Shown: positions 1 to 8,773, numbered from the stretch's first letter. The stretch is 64,000 nucleotides of DNA from Pelagomonas calceolata (GCA_918797485.1 CAKKNE010000001.1:2542001-2606000), one strand, 5' to 3'. Translations and numbers: made by a program. The notes: generated by a model from the letters alone, not told the origin.

Positions 1-1467
1 CCTGAGAATTGGGGCCTGCCGACGGACGACCCCGAGTTCAACCCGCGGTCGAACTTCGTTTCCAAGGAGGGCTGCTTCGCGTTATCCGAAGCGTTGCACG
101 GCACGTCGCTGACCGCCTTAAACTTGTCGGGCCAGCGCGTCGGCGACGCCGGCGCGTTGGCGTTATCTCGAGTGCTCTTCGCCGACAAGGAGACGAAGTG
201 CTCCTGCGCTTTGAGCTCATTAGCATTAGACGCCAATCGCGTCGGCGACAAGGGCGCCGCCGCGTTGATCGAGTGCTGGGCGAACCCGCTCTCTTCATTA
301 GAAACGTTGCGGCTCGCGATGAATTCATTAGGCGACGAGGCGGCGGTCAAGGCGTGTAGTCTCGCGCTGAAGCATTATAAAGTGGACCAGCTGCTCGTCC
401 CGAAACGGAAGAAGAAGAGGAAGAAGAAGCGCGTCGGGTCGCTGTCGCCGCGGGCGCGGCGACGGCGGGACATCAAGGAGGGTATCATCCACGTGAAGGA
501 CGAGGAGCCCGAGGAGGACGACTTCAAGGATCTTGGTTTGTTGGATCTGAGCCTGTGCCAGGTCGGGGAGATCGGCGTGTTGGCGGTCCACGGTGCGTCA
601 GCAAGGTGCAAGAAGATCGGGAAGATCATACCGGTCCACGGCAACCCGGGCCACGATATCCATCCGACGCCGTCGCGACGGCCGAGCCAGGACTCCATAC
701 GGTCGGACTCGACGGAGTATAAGAGACAGCTCGAGGCCGGGCGGGCCCTCAAGCCCGTGCAGTTCGGCGGCTCCCGACGGGCGGACTCGGGCGCGCCCTT
801 GCTGACGCTCAAGAAGAGCATCCCCTTCCTGGCGCCGGACAAGCGCGGGGACCTGTCACCGCGGTCGGCGCTCGACGCGTCCAAGGGCACGGAGAGCGTA
901 TTAAGGACGGTCGCGCGCAAGGCGAGCGACCGGCAGGCGCGGATCGACGAAGGCGCGCTCCCGGAGGCGCGGAAGATGAAGCGGCACAAGCTGGGCGAGA
1001 CGGGCAAGCCCCGCTACGCGTTCGACCCGGACCTGCCCCCGCTTAATTTCCTGGCGCACCACAAAAGCCACATCAGGAGGCTGGGCGCCGAGTCGCGGCG
1101 GAAGAGGCGCGAGGAGCACGACCGCCAGATCACGCAGGAGAAGCGGGAAAGTCTCGCGGCGAACGTCAAATCGAAAAGACTGCGGAAGGCGATCCTCGAC
1201 GCGGGCATCACGCAGTTCAAGGAGGAGACGGCCGAGGGCGCGCTCCGGACGCGCGTCGTCGGCGACCTGGTGCGCACGTTCCCCGCCGTCGCGGCGCTGC
1301 CCGGAGCGCAGTCCGGGCGCATGGACCTGAGTCGCGACGGGCCGCGCTTCGGCCATCGAAAACCGGACCCGGAGTCGCCCAAGAAATGGGCCGCGAAGCT
1401 CGCCGCCAAAAAGGCGGCGCGCCACCGCGCGTTCCTCGTGCACCTCGGGCAGCACCCGATCCACTAA
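1..1467 (+). CDS. Leucine-rich repeat (RNI-type) protein, 5'-truncated by the window edge
   Basis: The frame is open from base 1, so the N-terminus lies outside the window; the first possible in-frame start inside it is only a TTG at 94. The first 120 or so visible residues form ribonuclease-inhibitor-type leucine-rich repeats (patterns such as LTALNLSGQRVGDAGALAL and LSSLALDANRVGDKGAAAL). A very basic Lys/Arg run follows near visible residue 135, then one more LRR-like unit (LGLLDLSLCQVGEIGVLAV). The C-terminal 250 residues are charged and low in recognisable structure. RNI-type repeats usually bind proteins, but nothing in the sequence names a partner. It ends 10 nt before the stop of the convergent surface-protein gene. 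Confidence 0.75.
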   Translation, partial: PENWGLPTDDPEFNPRSNFVSKEGCFALSEALHGTSLTALNLSGQRVGDAGALALSRVLFADKETKCSCALSSLALDANRVGDKGAAALIECWANPLSSLETLRLAMNSLGDEAAVKACSLALKHYKVDQLLVPKRKKKRKKKRVGSLSPRARRRRDIKEGIIHVKDEEPEEDDFKDLGLLDLSLCQVGEIGVLAVHGASARCKKIGKIIPVHGNPGHDIHPTPSRRPSQDSIRSDSTEYKRQLEAGRALKPVQFGGSRRADSGAPLLTLKKSIPFLAPDKRGDLSPRSALDASKGTESVLRTVARKASDRQARIDEGALPEARKMKRHKLGETGKPRYAFDPDLPPLNFLAHHKSHIRRLGAESRRKRREEHDRQITQEKRESLAANVKSKRLRKAILDAGITQFKEETAEGALRTRVVGDLVRTFPAVAALPGAQSGRMDLSRDGPRFGHRKPDPESPKKWAAKLAAKKAARHRAFLVHLGQHPIH

Positions 1468-1476
1468 TACGTGTTG

Positions 1477-2889
1477 TTACTGTAGTCCTAGCAATGCGAC
1501 GAGGACAAGCCCCGGCCGTAATACACATCCAGCGTTCTTGCTGCTCGCGGCGACCTGGGGCGCGGGCCTCGGCACCGGCGTCGGGGCGAGGCGGGCGGCG
1601 ACCTCCGCCGCGTCCGCGAGGCTCGTCGGAGCGTGTGAAGGCCGCGGCGTCGGCCGCGGCGTGTACGTCGGGCGGCCCGTCGGCCGCGCCGTCGACGGTT
1701 GGGGGGACCCGGTCGGCGCCAGGCTCAGCGTGGGGTACGACGTCGTCGGTTTGGGCGTCGGGATCTTCGACGGCGTGGGTGTCGGCGCCGACGACGGCGC
1801 GCACGTGCCGACGGCGCCGCGGGCCACGCCGCAGGACAGCGACGCGCAGTCGCTGCCAAAGATGCAGCCCGCCGCGCACTTCGTGCCGAAGAAGGCGCTC
1901 TCGAGGTCCACGTCGTCGTTGACACACCAGCCGAGGTCCTGGTTGAAGGCCGCGGCCTTCCAGAACAGGTAGTTCATGTTCACGACGACGTGGACGCCCC
2001 GGCTGTTCGTGTCGTCGTACCAGCTCCGCAGCGGCTGATTGAACGCCGCCGCCTCCCAGAACATCTGGTACATGGACGTTACTCTGGTGGTTTCCCAACT
2101 GTCGATGTTCTGGTCGAAGCTGGACGCCTGCGAGAACGTGCCGAGCATGTTCACGACTTGGGACACGTCCCAGGTCGCCAGCGACTGGTTGAAGGCCGAG
2201 GCGCCCCAGAACATGGATTCTAGAGTGGTGGCGCTCGACACGTCCCAAGAATCCAAAGGCTGGTTGAAGGCCGAGAAGGCGAAGACCTTGAGGAAGGACG
2301 AGATGCGCGAGACGTCCCAGCCACTGATGTCCTGGTCGAAGTCGCTGTACATGAACATTTCACTTATTGAGGGAGTGCCGAGCTGCCAGGAGTTTAGTGG
2401 GGAGTTGTACGCCGAGGCGTAGAACATGGAGTCCAGTGCAACGACCTGGTCGACGTCCCAGGCGTCCAGCGGTTGGTTGTATGTGTTTTTTTCGTGGGCC
2501 TTGCCTTCGAACATCGACGTCAGGTCCGTGACTTTTGAGATATCCCAGCTATTGAGCGGTTGGTTGAACTGTGTCGCGAAGAGGAACATGGAGTGCATCG
2601 TCGTGACCTGGGCCGTGTCCCACCCGCTGATGTCGTCGTTGAAGGCCGACGCCCCGACGTTGTAGGAGTCGCAGAACGAGTGGTGCGTCGGGGTCTCATC
2701 TAACCCGCAGAAGAGCTCGCTCATGTCGCGCACGGCGCCGGTGTTCCACTGGGCGATGGGGCCCCACGTGCCCTCCGCCTCCGCGCGGGCCGTCGCGTTG
2801 CCGAGCCAGAGCCGCACGGCCGTGCGGATCGTCGTGTCGTCCAGCGCCGTCTGGGCGGCCGCCGCCGCGGCGAGCAGGACGACGCGCAT
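1477..2889 (-). CDS. BspA-like / DUF285 repeat surface protein
   Basis: 470 aa from the ATG at 2889. The first residues (MRVVLLAAAAAAQ) look like a signal peptide. About residues 40-330 are tandem DUF285-type units with the hallmark pattern F-N-Q-x-L-x-x-W-D-V-S-x-V (e.g. FNQPLNSWDISKV, FNQSLATWDVSQV). A short Cys-rich segment (AAGCIFGSDCASLSCG) and a long Pro/Thr/Ser stalk follow, then a hydrophobic C-terminus (LRPGLVLVALLGLQ) that could be a GPI-attachment signal or a membrane anchor. This architecture suggests a cell-surface repeat protein on an O-glycosylated stalk. DUF285 units are known from bacterial surface lipoproteins and are expanded in some microalgae. The function is unknown. Confidence 0.85.
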   Translation of the reverse strand: MRVVLLAAAAAAQTALDDTTIRTAVRLWLGNATARAEAEGTWGPIAQWNTGAVRDMSELFCGLDETPTHHSFCDSYNVGASAFNDDISGWDTAQVTTMHSMFLFATQFNQPLNSWDISKVTDLTSMFEGKAHEKNTYNQPLDAWDVDQVVALDSMFYASAYNSPLNSWQLGTPSISEMFMYSDFDQDISGWDVSRISSFLKVFAFSAFNQPLDSWDVSSATTLESMFWGASAFNQSLATWDVSQVVNMLGTFSQASSFDQNIDSWETTRVTSMYQMFWEAAAFNQPLRSWYDDTNSRGVHVVVNMNYLFWKAAAFNQDLGWCVNDDVDLESAFFGTKCAAGCIFGSDCASLSCGVARGAVGTCAPSSAPTPTPSKIPTPKPTTSYPTLSLAPTGSPQPSTARPTGRPTYTPRPTPRPSHAPTSLADAAEVAARLAPTPVPRPAPQVAASSKNAGCVLRPGLVLVALLGLQ

Positions 2890-3292
2890 GGCTCCAGAGG
2901 TCCCTTTTTGCAGCGCGCCAGTTGCCACGCGCGCGCGCCGGTGGCTATCTAACTTGTTATGTCTGCTGCACCTGCACACGCGCCGCCGGTGGCTATCACG
3001 TCGACTGGCGCTCCCGCAAGTACGAATCGATGCAGCAGTCGTAATCGATCGGCAGCGCTGCGATCGAAGGCAGCCCTGAGCGCTCCGCCGCGCGCTTGGG
3101 CAGCCGCGAGACTGCGCTGTTTGTGGCCCGAACCGAACCCGGACGCAGGACCAGGTTAACCGATCGCGAGGGCACGTTTGGAGACGTGCGGTGGACCGCC
3201 GAGACATCTACGCTAGCGCCCGTAAGACACTAGAGCCCAACCAAGGGAGCTTGGTCTTGCTCGGCAGACAAACGAGTGCGACGCGACCTCAC
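2890..3292. promoter_or_regulatory. Divergent intergenic region between the BspA-like gene and COX17
   Basis: About 400 bp between two start codons, so it must hold both promoters. It contains a 14-bp direct repeat, CGCCGGTGGCTATC, at about 2937 and 2985, and one copy of the palindromic element (3212-3233). I see no gene in it. Confidence 0.5.
3212..3233. promoter_or_regulatory. Palindromic CTAG element, copy 1
   Basis: Arms GCTAGCG and CACTAG flank CCCGTAAGA. It lies 59 nt before the COX17 ATG. It belongs to a family of 13 sites in this window; the function is inferred from position only. Confidence 0.5.
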
Positions 3293-3493
3293 ATGGGCTC
3301 CAGCCAGAGCCAGGACACCCAGGACACCAAGCCGCCGCCCCAGCTCGGCAAGAGCGGCAAGAAGATCTGCTGCAGCTGCCCGGAGACCAAGAAGCCCCGC
3401 GACGAGTGCATCGTGACGAAGGGCGAGGAGCACTGCGGTGACTTAATCGAGGCGCACAAGCGCTGCCTCCGCTTGGAAGGGTTCAAGGTATGA
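3293..3493 (+). CDS. COX17: COX17, copper chaperone of cytochrome c oxidase
   Basis: 66 aa. COX17 carries Cu(I) in the mitochondrial intermembrane space and hands it to SCO1 and COX11 for the CuA and CuB sites of complex IV. The copper-binding Cys pair is at residues 26-27 ([17 protein letters not shown]). The twin CX9C motif that makes the coiled-coil-helix fold through Mia40 import is complete: C29/C39 and C48/C58. The end, [10 protein letters not shown], matches the family's usual C-terminus, so I take the protein as complete. The ATG at 3293 gives the normal family length. The stop TGA shares bases with the ATG of the next ORF (ATGA, 3490-3493), which is unusual for a nuclear gene. Confidence 0.93.
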   Translation: MGSSQSQDTQDTKPPPQLGKSGKKICCSCPETKKPRDECIVTKGEEHCGDLIEAHKRCLRLEGFKV

Positions 3494-4383
3494 AGCGCGA
3501 CGCCGCCACCGCCGAGCTGTCGCGCGAGGAGCTCGAGGCCGAGGTGGCCGCGCTGCGCTCGGAGAACGCCCAGCTGCGCACGGCGCCGCTGCCTCCGTTA
3601 AATCCGCTGCCGCCCCTGGCGCCGCTGCCGACTTTCGACCCGCTCGCGTCGCCACCGGCGTCGCCGGCGGTCCTCGGGGCGGACTGGGGCGGCGGCGTCG
3701 CGCCCGTGCCGCCGGCGTCGCCGGCGGTCCTCGGGGCGGACTATGGCGGCGGCGTCGCGCCCGTGCCAATGCCGGCCAACCAGTCGCCGCTCTCGCCCGC
3801 CCCGGCGCCGGCGCCGCCCAAGCCGCGGCCGGCGCCCAGCTTCCGCCCGGCGGACCGCGTCGAGTTCGCGCGGACCGGCGAGCAGGGCATCATCGACCGC
3901 GTCTGGAAGCGCGGCGAGCTGCCGGGGGTCGACGACGACGACGGCCCTTTCGTGGACGTGGCCTTCGGCAGCGGCGAGGTCGGCACGTTCAAGGCCCGCT
4001 ACTTCCGGCCGCCGACGGCGCCGCCGCGCCTCCAGCGCTGGGGCAACGAGCCGCCCGCGGCGCTCCTCTACGCGGAGAAGGTCGCGGAGCCGGCGGCCGC
4101 CGCGCGCGACTCGGACTCGGACTACAACAGCAAGGCCGAGTCGTCCGAGTCCGAGTCGGACGCGAGCGAGGCGCCGCCGCGGCCGGCCGTCGAGGACGAG
4201 GACTCGGACGACGCGCTGATCTGGGTGCCGAAGAAGAAGGCCCTGATCGGCCGGTGCGCGCCGGGCGAGGCCCTCGTCTGCCCGGCCTGCGAGGCGTCCT
4301 ACACGTCGGGCCACTTCTGCCCCAAGTGCGAGAAGAAGCTCGTGCCGCGCATGACCGCCCCCGCCGAGAAGGCTAACGAGTAA
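3490..4383 (+). CDS. Zinc-ribbon protein with a Tudor/SH3-like barrel, overlapping COX17
   Basis: 297 aa, unrecognised as a whole. Residues 8-30 form a leucine-zipper-like helix ([19 protein letters not shown]). Then comes a Pro-rich segment with a near-perfect duplicated unit ([21 protein letters not shown]), a probable small beta-barrel around 115-170 ([20 protein letters not shown]), an acidic Ser/Asp stretch, and a C-terminal zinc ribbon with two Cys pairs ([17 protein letters not shown]). The ATG at 3490 overlaps the COX17 stop and is the only Met before residue 90. Translation therefore needs reinitiation, leaky scanning, a separate transcript, or an unseen 5' exon. The sequence AAG|GTATGA at this point also resembles a splice donor. 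The stop lies 1 nt from the stop of the convergent carbamoyltransferase gene. Confidence 0.65.
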   Translation: MKRDAATAELSREELEAEVAALRSENAQLRTAPLPPLNPLPPLAPLPTFDPLASPPASPAVLGADWGGGVAPVPPASPAVLGADYGGGVAPVPMPANQSPLSPAPAPAPPKPRPAPSFRPADRVEFARTGEQGIIDRVWKRGELPGVDDDDGPFVDVAFGSGEVGTFKARYFRPPTAPPRLQRWGNEPPAALLYAEKVAEPAAAARDSDSDYNSKAESSESESDASEAPPRPAVEDEDSDDALIWVPKKKALIGRCAPGEALVCPACEASYTSGHFCPKCEKKLVPRMTAPAEKANE

Positions 4384-4384
4384 C

Positions 4385-5407
4385 TTAGAGGCCGAGCGCC
4401 GCGCGGAGGCCGTCCAGCATCGAGGGCCGGCCGAGGACGAGGTCCAGGAGCGCCATGCGCGCGTAGAGGCCGTGCTCCATCTGGCGGAAGTAGGCCGCGT
4501 TCGGCAGGGCGTCGACGTCCGTCGCGACCTCGTCGACGCGCGGGAGCGGGTGCAGGACGGCGCACCCTTTTTTTGCCGTCCGCAGCAGCGCCGCGTCGAC
4601 GACGTAGGAGCCCTTCGTGCGCTCGTAGAGGGCCTGGCTCTCGAAGCGCTCGCGCTGCACGCGCGTGACGTACAGCGCGTCGCAGTCGGCGACGACCGGG
4701 GCGAGCGCGTCCACGGACTTTTGTGAAGCCGTACCTCTTGATACGACGTCCGTGACCGCCGCCGGCATCTCCAGGCCCGCCGGGGCCACGTAGACCAGCG
4801 CCACGTCGAAGTTCGCGAGGAGCTTGGCCAGCGAGTGCACCGTGCGGCCGTGCTTTAGGTCGCCCACCATACAAATGGTCTTCCCCGCGAGGGCCGCCCG
4901 GACGCCCCCGGCGGGAATGCCGCCGCACATCTCGCGGCAGAGCGTGTAGACGTCGAGCAGCGCTTGCGTGGGGTGCTCGCCGACGCCGTCGCCCGCGTTC
5001 AGCGTCGGTTTCCGCGACGCGACCGCCGCGCGCTTCGCGGCGCCGGACTCGGGGTGCCGCAGCACGAGCACGTCCGCGTAGCACGCCAGCGACCGCGCCG
5101 TGTCCTCGAGCGTCTCGCCCTTCTTGGCGCTCGACGTCGCCTCGGCGACGCAGAAGACGCTGCCCCCCAATCGCAGCATCGCGGCCTGGAAGCTGCAGCT
5201 CGTGCGCGTCGACGGCTCGTAGAAGACGTTGGCCAGGATCTTGCCGCGCTGCCGCGCCAAGACCTTGTCCCGGGGCTGGCCGCGCAGCCGCTCGGCGTGC
5301 GCGAGCACGAGGTTGAGCCCGGCCTCGTCCAGTTGCTGCACGCCGACCAAGGACTGGCCCTTCCAGGCGGCCGCGTCGTCGGAGAGGGAGCCGGGGGCGA
5401 AGGCCAT
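4385..5407 (-). CDS. pyrB: Aspartate carbamoyltransferase
   Basis: 340 aa, a stand-alone enzyme not fused to CPSase or DHOase. It condenses carbamoyl phosphate with L-aspartate, the committed step of pyrimidine synthesis. The carbamoyl-phosphate loop STRTS is at 66-70, the 80s-loop Ser/Lys (SSAKKGE) near 92-98, and the HPTQ motif at 145-148. HPLPRVDE is the family's conserved C-terminal domain motif. The length is close to bacterial catalytic chains and plant enzymes. No plastid or mitochondrial presequence is evident (MAFAPGSLSDDAAAWKG), so I expect a cytosolic enzyme, though a short presequence cannot be excluded. No regulatory-chain gene is nearby. A palindromic element sits 58 nt upstream of the start. 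Confidence 0.95.
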   Translation of the reverse strand: MAFAPGSLSDDAAAWKGQSLVGVQQLDEAGLNLVLAHAERLRGQPRDKVLARQRGKILANVFYEPSTRTSCSFQAAMLRLGGSVFCVAEATSSAKKGETLEDTARSLACYADVLVLRHPESGAAKRAAVASRKPTLNAGDGVGEHPTQALLDVYTLCREMCGGIPAGGVRAALAGKTICMVGDLKHGRTVHSLAKLLANFDVALVYVAPAGLEMPAAVTDVVSRGTASQKSVDALAPVVADCDALYVTRVQRERFESQALYERTKGSYVVDAALLRTAKKGCAVLHPLPRVDEVATDVDALPNAAYFRQMEHGLYARMALLDLVLGRPSMLDGLRAALGL

Positions 5408-5465
5408 GATGAATGCGTGTTTAGGTGTGGTGTACTATGTTTTTTAAATGGCAAAAGGAGAGCCG

Positions 5466-5490
5466 GCTAGCGTCTTTACAACACGCTAGC
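5466..5490. promoter_or_regulatory. Palindromic CTAG element, copy 2
   Basis: A perfect 8-bp inverted repeat, GCTAGCGT ... ACGCTAGC, around the spacer CTTTACAAC. It lies between the divergent ATCase and PCGF-like genes, 58 nt from the former's ATG and 180 nt from the latter's. It is the most symmetrical copy in the window. Confidence 0.55.
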
Positions 5491-5670
5491 TCCGGGTCTC
5501 AGGCTCTCTACCGGGTTGCCCCATACGCGGCGCAATTAGTGACCTGTGGTCGGTAATAATTTCACTCGCATCTGCAAAGGCCCACGCGTGGCTCGGCAAT
5601 TGCTGCGGCTAGCGGCGGGCATTTTACCAGTTTCGGGTCGGCAGACGGCGCTACGGGCGCTCGTCGAACG

Positions 5671-6366
5671 ATGACCTCCGACGGCCCCGACGCAAAGAAG
5701 CAAAAAAGTGATGACGACTGGCGCCGCACGTCGTTCAAGATCGCCGACGTGAACCCGCACTTGGTGTGCGCGTTGTGCGGAGGCTACTTCCGCGACTGCC
5801 ACACGATCACGGAGTGTTTGCACTCCTTTTGTCAAGTGTGCATATTGGCGCACCTCCGCCAGAACAAAAACAGCTGCCCGCGCTGCGGCGTCGACCTCGG
5901 GCCGCACCCGATGACCGCGGTCTTGCACGACCGCCAGCTCCAGGCCGTCGTGGACAAGATCTTCCCGGAGTTCGAGGATATTGATCGCCAAGCGAGGCAG
6001 GCTAGACGGTCCCTCGAGGCGCCGCCGTCGGCGCCCCGCGCGCGGCCGCGCGCGGCCAAGACCGCGCGCGCGCCCGAGGAGGAGGTCTCCTTCAAGGTCG
6101 AGCAGGCGCCCCTGGCCGCGGGCGAGGAGCCGCTCCCCATCGAGCTGCTGGACAAGCCCTACCTCAAGACGAACGGGAACCTCAAGGTCGGGCAGCTGCG
6201 CAAGTATTTGGCGCGGAAGATGCGGCTGCGGAGCGAGGAGCTCGAGCTGCTGTGCGACGGCGAGGAGCTGTCGGGCGAGCACGCGCTGCGCTTCGTCAAG
6301 GGCACGGTCTGGACGAAGCCCTCGGAGCTCGTGATCCAGTTCCGGCGCGCGGCCGGGGACGCGTAA
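5671..6366 (+). CDS. PCGF-type RING finger protein (Polycomb PRC1 partner, BMI1/Psc-like)
   Basis: 231 aa. The C3HC4 RING is complete (C33, C36, C49, H51, C54, C57, C69, C72) and has the PCGF signature PHLVCALCGGYFRDCHTITE, close to animal BMI1/MEL18. After a basic Pro/Ala linker, the last 80 residues (LKTNGNLKVGQLRKYLARKM ... SELVIQFRR) fit a ubiquitin-like RAWUL domain. In animals and plants PCGF proteins pair with RING1 to ubiquitinate histone H2A; RAWUL binds PHC/CBX/BCOR-type partners. Expected in the nucleus. RING plus RAWUL in this order argues against a generic E3. The partner RING1 is not in the window. Confidence 0.85.
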   Translation: MTSDGPDAKKQKSDDDWRRTSFKIADVNPHLVCALCGGYFRDCHTITECLHSFCQVCILAHLRQNKNSCPRCGVDLGPHPMTAVLHDRQLQAVVDKIFPEFEDIDRQARQARRSLEAPPSAPRARPRAAKTARAPEEEVSFKVEQAPLAAGEEPLPIELLDKPYLKTNGNLKVGQLRKYLARKMRLRSEELELLCDGEELSGEHALRFVKGTVWTKPSELVIQFRRAAGDA

Positions 6367-6459
6367 CTACATCTGCTTCGAGTTTGGCTATCGCGGCGGA
6401 TCCTGGAATTGGCTGGCTCCGCGGTGCACGTTGTTCACAACGAGAAAAGTTAGAGGGGC

Positions 6460-7194
6460 CTATGCGTCAGTTGGCGACGGGCGATACCTCCTCGGCGGCG
6501 CGGATCGTGGCCGCCCGATCTCCAGACTCTGCGGCCGCGCGCCGCCGTGCGTCTCGAAGTAGGCGTCGGGGAACTCGCGCCGCGCGGGCGCGTCCGGAAC
6601 CGCGCGCCAGTCCGGCCCCGCCACGGCTTTCGACAGCGCCAGGAGGTCCGCCCTCACACCCAAAGCCGCCTCGTGCGGGGGCCGCGGGTGCGGGTGCGTC
6701 CACTCGACGGAGCCCGCGCACGAGTGGAGCCGCGGGTGCGGCGCCGTCCTCGGCCGCGCCGTCGCGAGCGCCACGGCCCCGAGGCCCCAGCCGGGCGGCG
6801 TCCCGCGCGACCGCGCCGCAGAAGCTCGCGGTGCCATCGCCTGGTCCCACGACGCCCGCGTCACGGGGCCCCAGCCGGGCGCGAATCCGCGGTCCCGCGT
6901 CGTCCGAGCCGCGCCCGGCCGCGGGCGCGGTTTCTTCGCGAGCGCCGCGGCGATGGCCCGCGCGTTCCCGTTGTGCGTCAGGAGCCCGCGGCGGAAGCGG
7001 TCGCCGTCGCCGGACCGGACGGCGGCGCCGGGCCACAGCGCGGACCGCGGGCCGTCCTTCACCTTACTCGGGCGCCGGCCGGCCGCGGACCGCGGCCGCA
7101 GGCTCGGCCGGAGCTCGCCGGCCTTGCCGAGGTTGGTGTGCGTGTAGTAGGTGTCCGTGGGAGCGGTCGACGTGCAGTAGAGGGCCGTGTTCAT
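6460..7194 (-). CDS. Hypothetical Arg/Pro-rich protein
   Basis: 244 aa from the ATG at 7194; I do not recognise it. It is rich in Arg, Pro, Ala and Gly, with scattered aromatic motifs (YYTHTNLGKAGELRPSLRP near the N-terminus, RGFAPGWGPVTRASWDQAM in the middle, FPDAYFETHGG near the end). There is no membrane segment or signal peptide. Such short aromatic/Pro motifs in a basic disordered chain resemble some axonemal microtubule-inner proteins, but this is a weak guess. The open frame and a clean ATG support it as a real gene. It lies tail-to-tail with the PCGF-like gene, 93 nt apart. Confidence 0.5.
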   Translation of the reverse strand: MNTALYCTSTAPTDTYYTHTNLGKAGELRPSLRPRSAAGRRPSKVKDGPRSALWPGAAVRSGDGDRFRRGLLTHNGNARAIAAALAKKPRPRPGAARTTRDRGFAPGWGPVTRASWDQAMAPRASAARSRGTPPGWGLGAVALATARPRTAPHPRLHSCAGSVEWTHPHPRPPHEAALGVRADLLALSKAVAGPDWRAVPDAPARREFPDAYFETHGGARPQSLEIGRPRSAPPRRYRPSPTDA

Positions 7195-7334
7195 CCTCTA
7201 AGTGTGTTCAGGGCTGCCCCACTGCCGACGAGGCTACGCCGCGCGGAGCGCCAACCAAGGTACCTTACCCTGCATATAAGTATACTGGTATAGTACCTCT
7301 TGTGTTCATTCGCAAGGGCAGCCTATTCGACGCC

Positions 7335-7520
7335 ATGTCGTCGCTACCCGACATCCACGCGCCGCCGGCGCAAGTCACGAAGCCCGGCAAACCAAACACA
7401 GAACTCGTCGAGGAGATCGCGGCCCTGCGCAAGGAATTGAAAGTCGAGGGCGACCCACTTAAGCCCAGGCTCGTCGTGCCGGACTACCCGATGCAGCCGT
7501 CGACGTCCTCACCAAAATAG
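7335..7520 (+). CDS. 61-aa ORF directly upstream of the SET-protein start
   Basis: It starts at ATG 7335 and stops 2 nt before the ATG of the next gene on the same strand, in another frame. The peptide (MSSLPDIHAPPAQVTKPGKP ... ELVEEIAALRKELKVEGD) has a short amphipathic helix like a coiled coil. I tested tiny-intron models joining it to the SET ORF through the acceptor ...AAAATAG|GG and found no GT donor in a matching phase. It may be a long uORF, a separate microprotein, or the 5' part of a gene I cannot splice. Confidence 0.45.
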   Translation: MSSLPDIHAPPAQVTKPGKPNTELVEEIAALRKELKVEGDPLKPRLVVPDYPMQPSTSSPK

Positions 7521-7522
7521 GG

Positions 7523-8773
7523 ATGGAGTTCGTCCGCGGCGCCCAGACTCCATCTTCCACGAAGGCGCCGCCCGGCAGCCTGGCCAAGGACTGGACGTCC
7601 TGCAGCTGCCTCTTCGGCGACCCGCGCGGCGTGCTCGTCAAGGGCGCCGTCGTCCGGCTCAAGACGCAGGACGCCTTCTCCGGCGAGTACGGCGATATTG
7701 AAAAATACGACGACGTCCAGCGGAAGTGGCTGGTCCGGCTGCACCGGCGGGAGGTGGCCATCGCGCCCATGAGCTTTTCGTATGTCGAGCTGCACTTCGC
7801 GTATAGGGTTATGCTCGGCGACGCGTCGGGAGTACCTTCCAGAAGTACACAACCGTACGCGACAGGCGACGTCGTCTTCGTCGAGGCGCCGTGCGTCCTC
7901 GTCGGCCCGGACGCGCCGGCGCGGTGGCGCGCCGCCGTGGCGCTGAAGGCGCGCGCCAAGGCGGGCGACGCGGCGGCGCGGGAGGCCGTCGCGCGCCTCG
8001 AGGCGCTCGCGCCGCCGGAGCCTCTGTGTGAAACCTTCGACGCGCGCACGCGGCGCATGCGGGAGGCCCGCGCGGTCGTCGATGACTACAAAACGCGGAA
8101 GACGCGGTCCTTCCGCAAGAAGCAGAGCGCCGCGACCTACGACGCCAAGGTGCGCAAGGTGGCGACGTGCCTGCGGCACTTCGAGGTCTGCGCGCGCCAG
8201 CCGTGGGCGGCGTGCGCCGCGGGCACGGCCGTCTACGCTGCCGTGGCCGCGCTGCCGCACGCCTGCGCGCCGGCGCTGCGCATGCTCATCGACGATGGGA
8301 CGCTCACGGCGACGGCGACGCGCGACCTCGCCGAAAATCAACTCTTGACGGTGAACCTCGGGCCGCCGCAGCTACCGGAGTGGGGCCGCGACGTGCGGCG
8401 CCGGTGGCTGCGGGACCACCACGGCTTCGCCTGCGAATGCGCGACGTGCGCGCGCGACGACGCGAAGCAGGCGGCGCGCGCCGCCCGGGCCGCGGGGGCG
8501 GCGTCGCGCAAGGTCGACGCCGCGCGGGCGGCGGCGCGCGCCGGCAAGGCCCGGCAACCCGCCGCCGCGCCGGCGCCACCACCGCCGCCCGCGCCACCGA
8601 AGCTCGAGGACCTCCCGCCCCACCTGCACACGCTCGGCGCGCTCGAGGACCACCTCGCGGCGGAGGAGGCCTCGCGGCGCGCGACCGACGCGTACCTCGC
8701 CGAGCACTACGCCGAGTCGTCGTCCGGGGAGTCGGATATCGACTGGCGCGCCGAGGTGCCGCGTAAGTGGTAG
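7523..8773 (+). CDS. SET-domain (SMYD-like) lysine methyltransferase candidate
   Basis: 416 aa. The N-terminal SET strand reads YATGDVVFVEAPCVLVG (residue 112 onward), followed by a divergent NHSC-like segment (ALPHACAPALRM), a DLAENQLLTVN segment matching the usual 'I..GeEl.i.Y' turn, and a post-SET cluster (RRRWLRDHHGFACECATCARD). These mark SMYD-type SET proteins, which methylate lysines on histones or other proteins. The usual NHSC-N is altered to PHACAPA, so activity is uncertain. The first 110 residues (RGVLVKGAVVRLKTQDAF ...) may be a small beta-barrel. The C-terminus is Ala/Pro-rich and acidic. It converges on the Tudor-like gene with 35 nt between stops. Confidence 0.7.
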   Translation: MEFVRGAQTPSSTKAPPGSLAKDWTSCSCLFGDPRGVLVKGAVVRLKTQDAFSGEYGDIEKYDDVQRKWLVRLHRREVAIAPMSFSYVELHFAYRVMLGDASGVPSRSTQPYATGDVVFVEAPCVLVGPDAPARWRAAVALKARAKAGDAAAREAVARLEALAPPEPLCETFDARTRRMREARAVVDDYKTRKTRSFRKKQSAATYDAKVRKVATCLRHFEVCARQPWAACAAGTAVYAAVAALPHACAPALRMLIDDGTLTATATRDLAENQLLTVNLGPPQLPEWGRDVRRRWLRDHHGFACECATCARDDAKQAARAARAAGAASRKVDAARAAARAGKARQPAAAPAPPPPPAPPKLEDLPPHLHTLGALEDHLAAEEASRRATDAYLAEHYAESSSGESDIDWRAEVPRKW

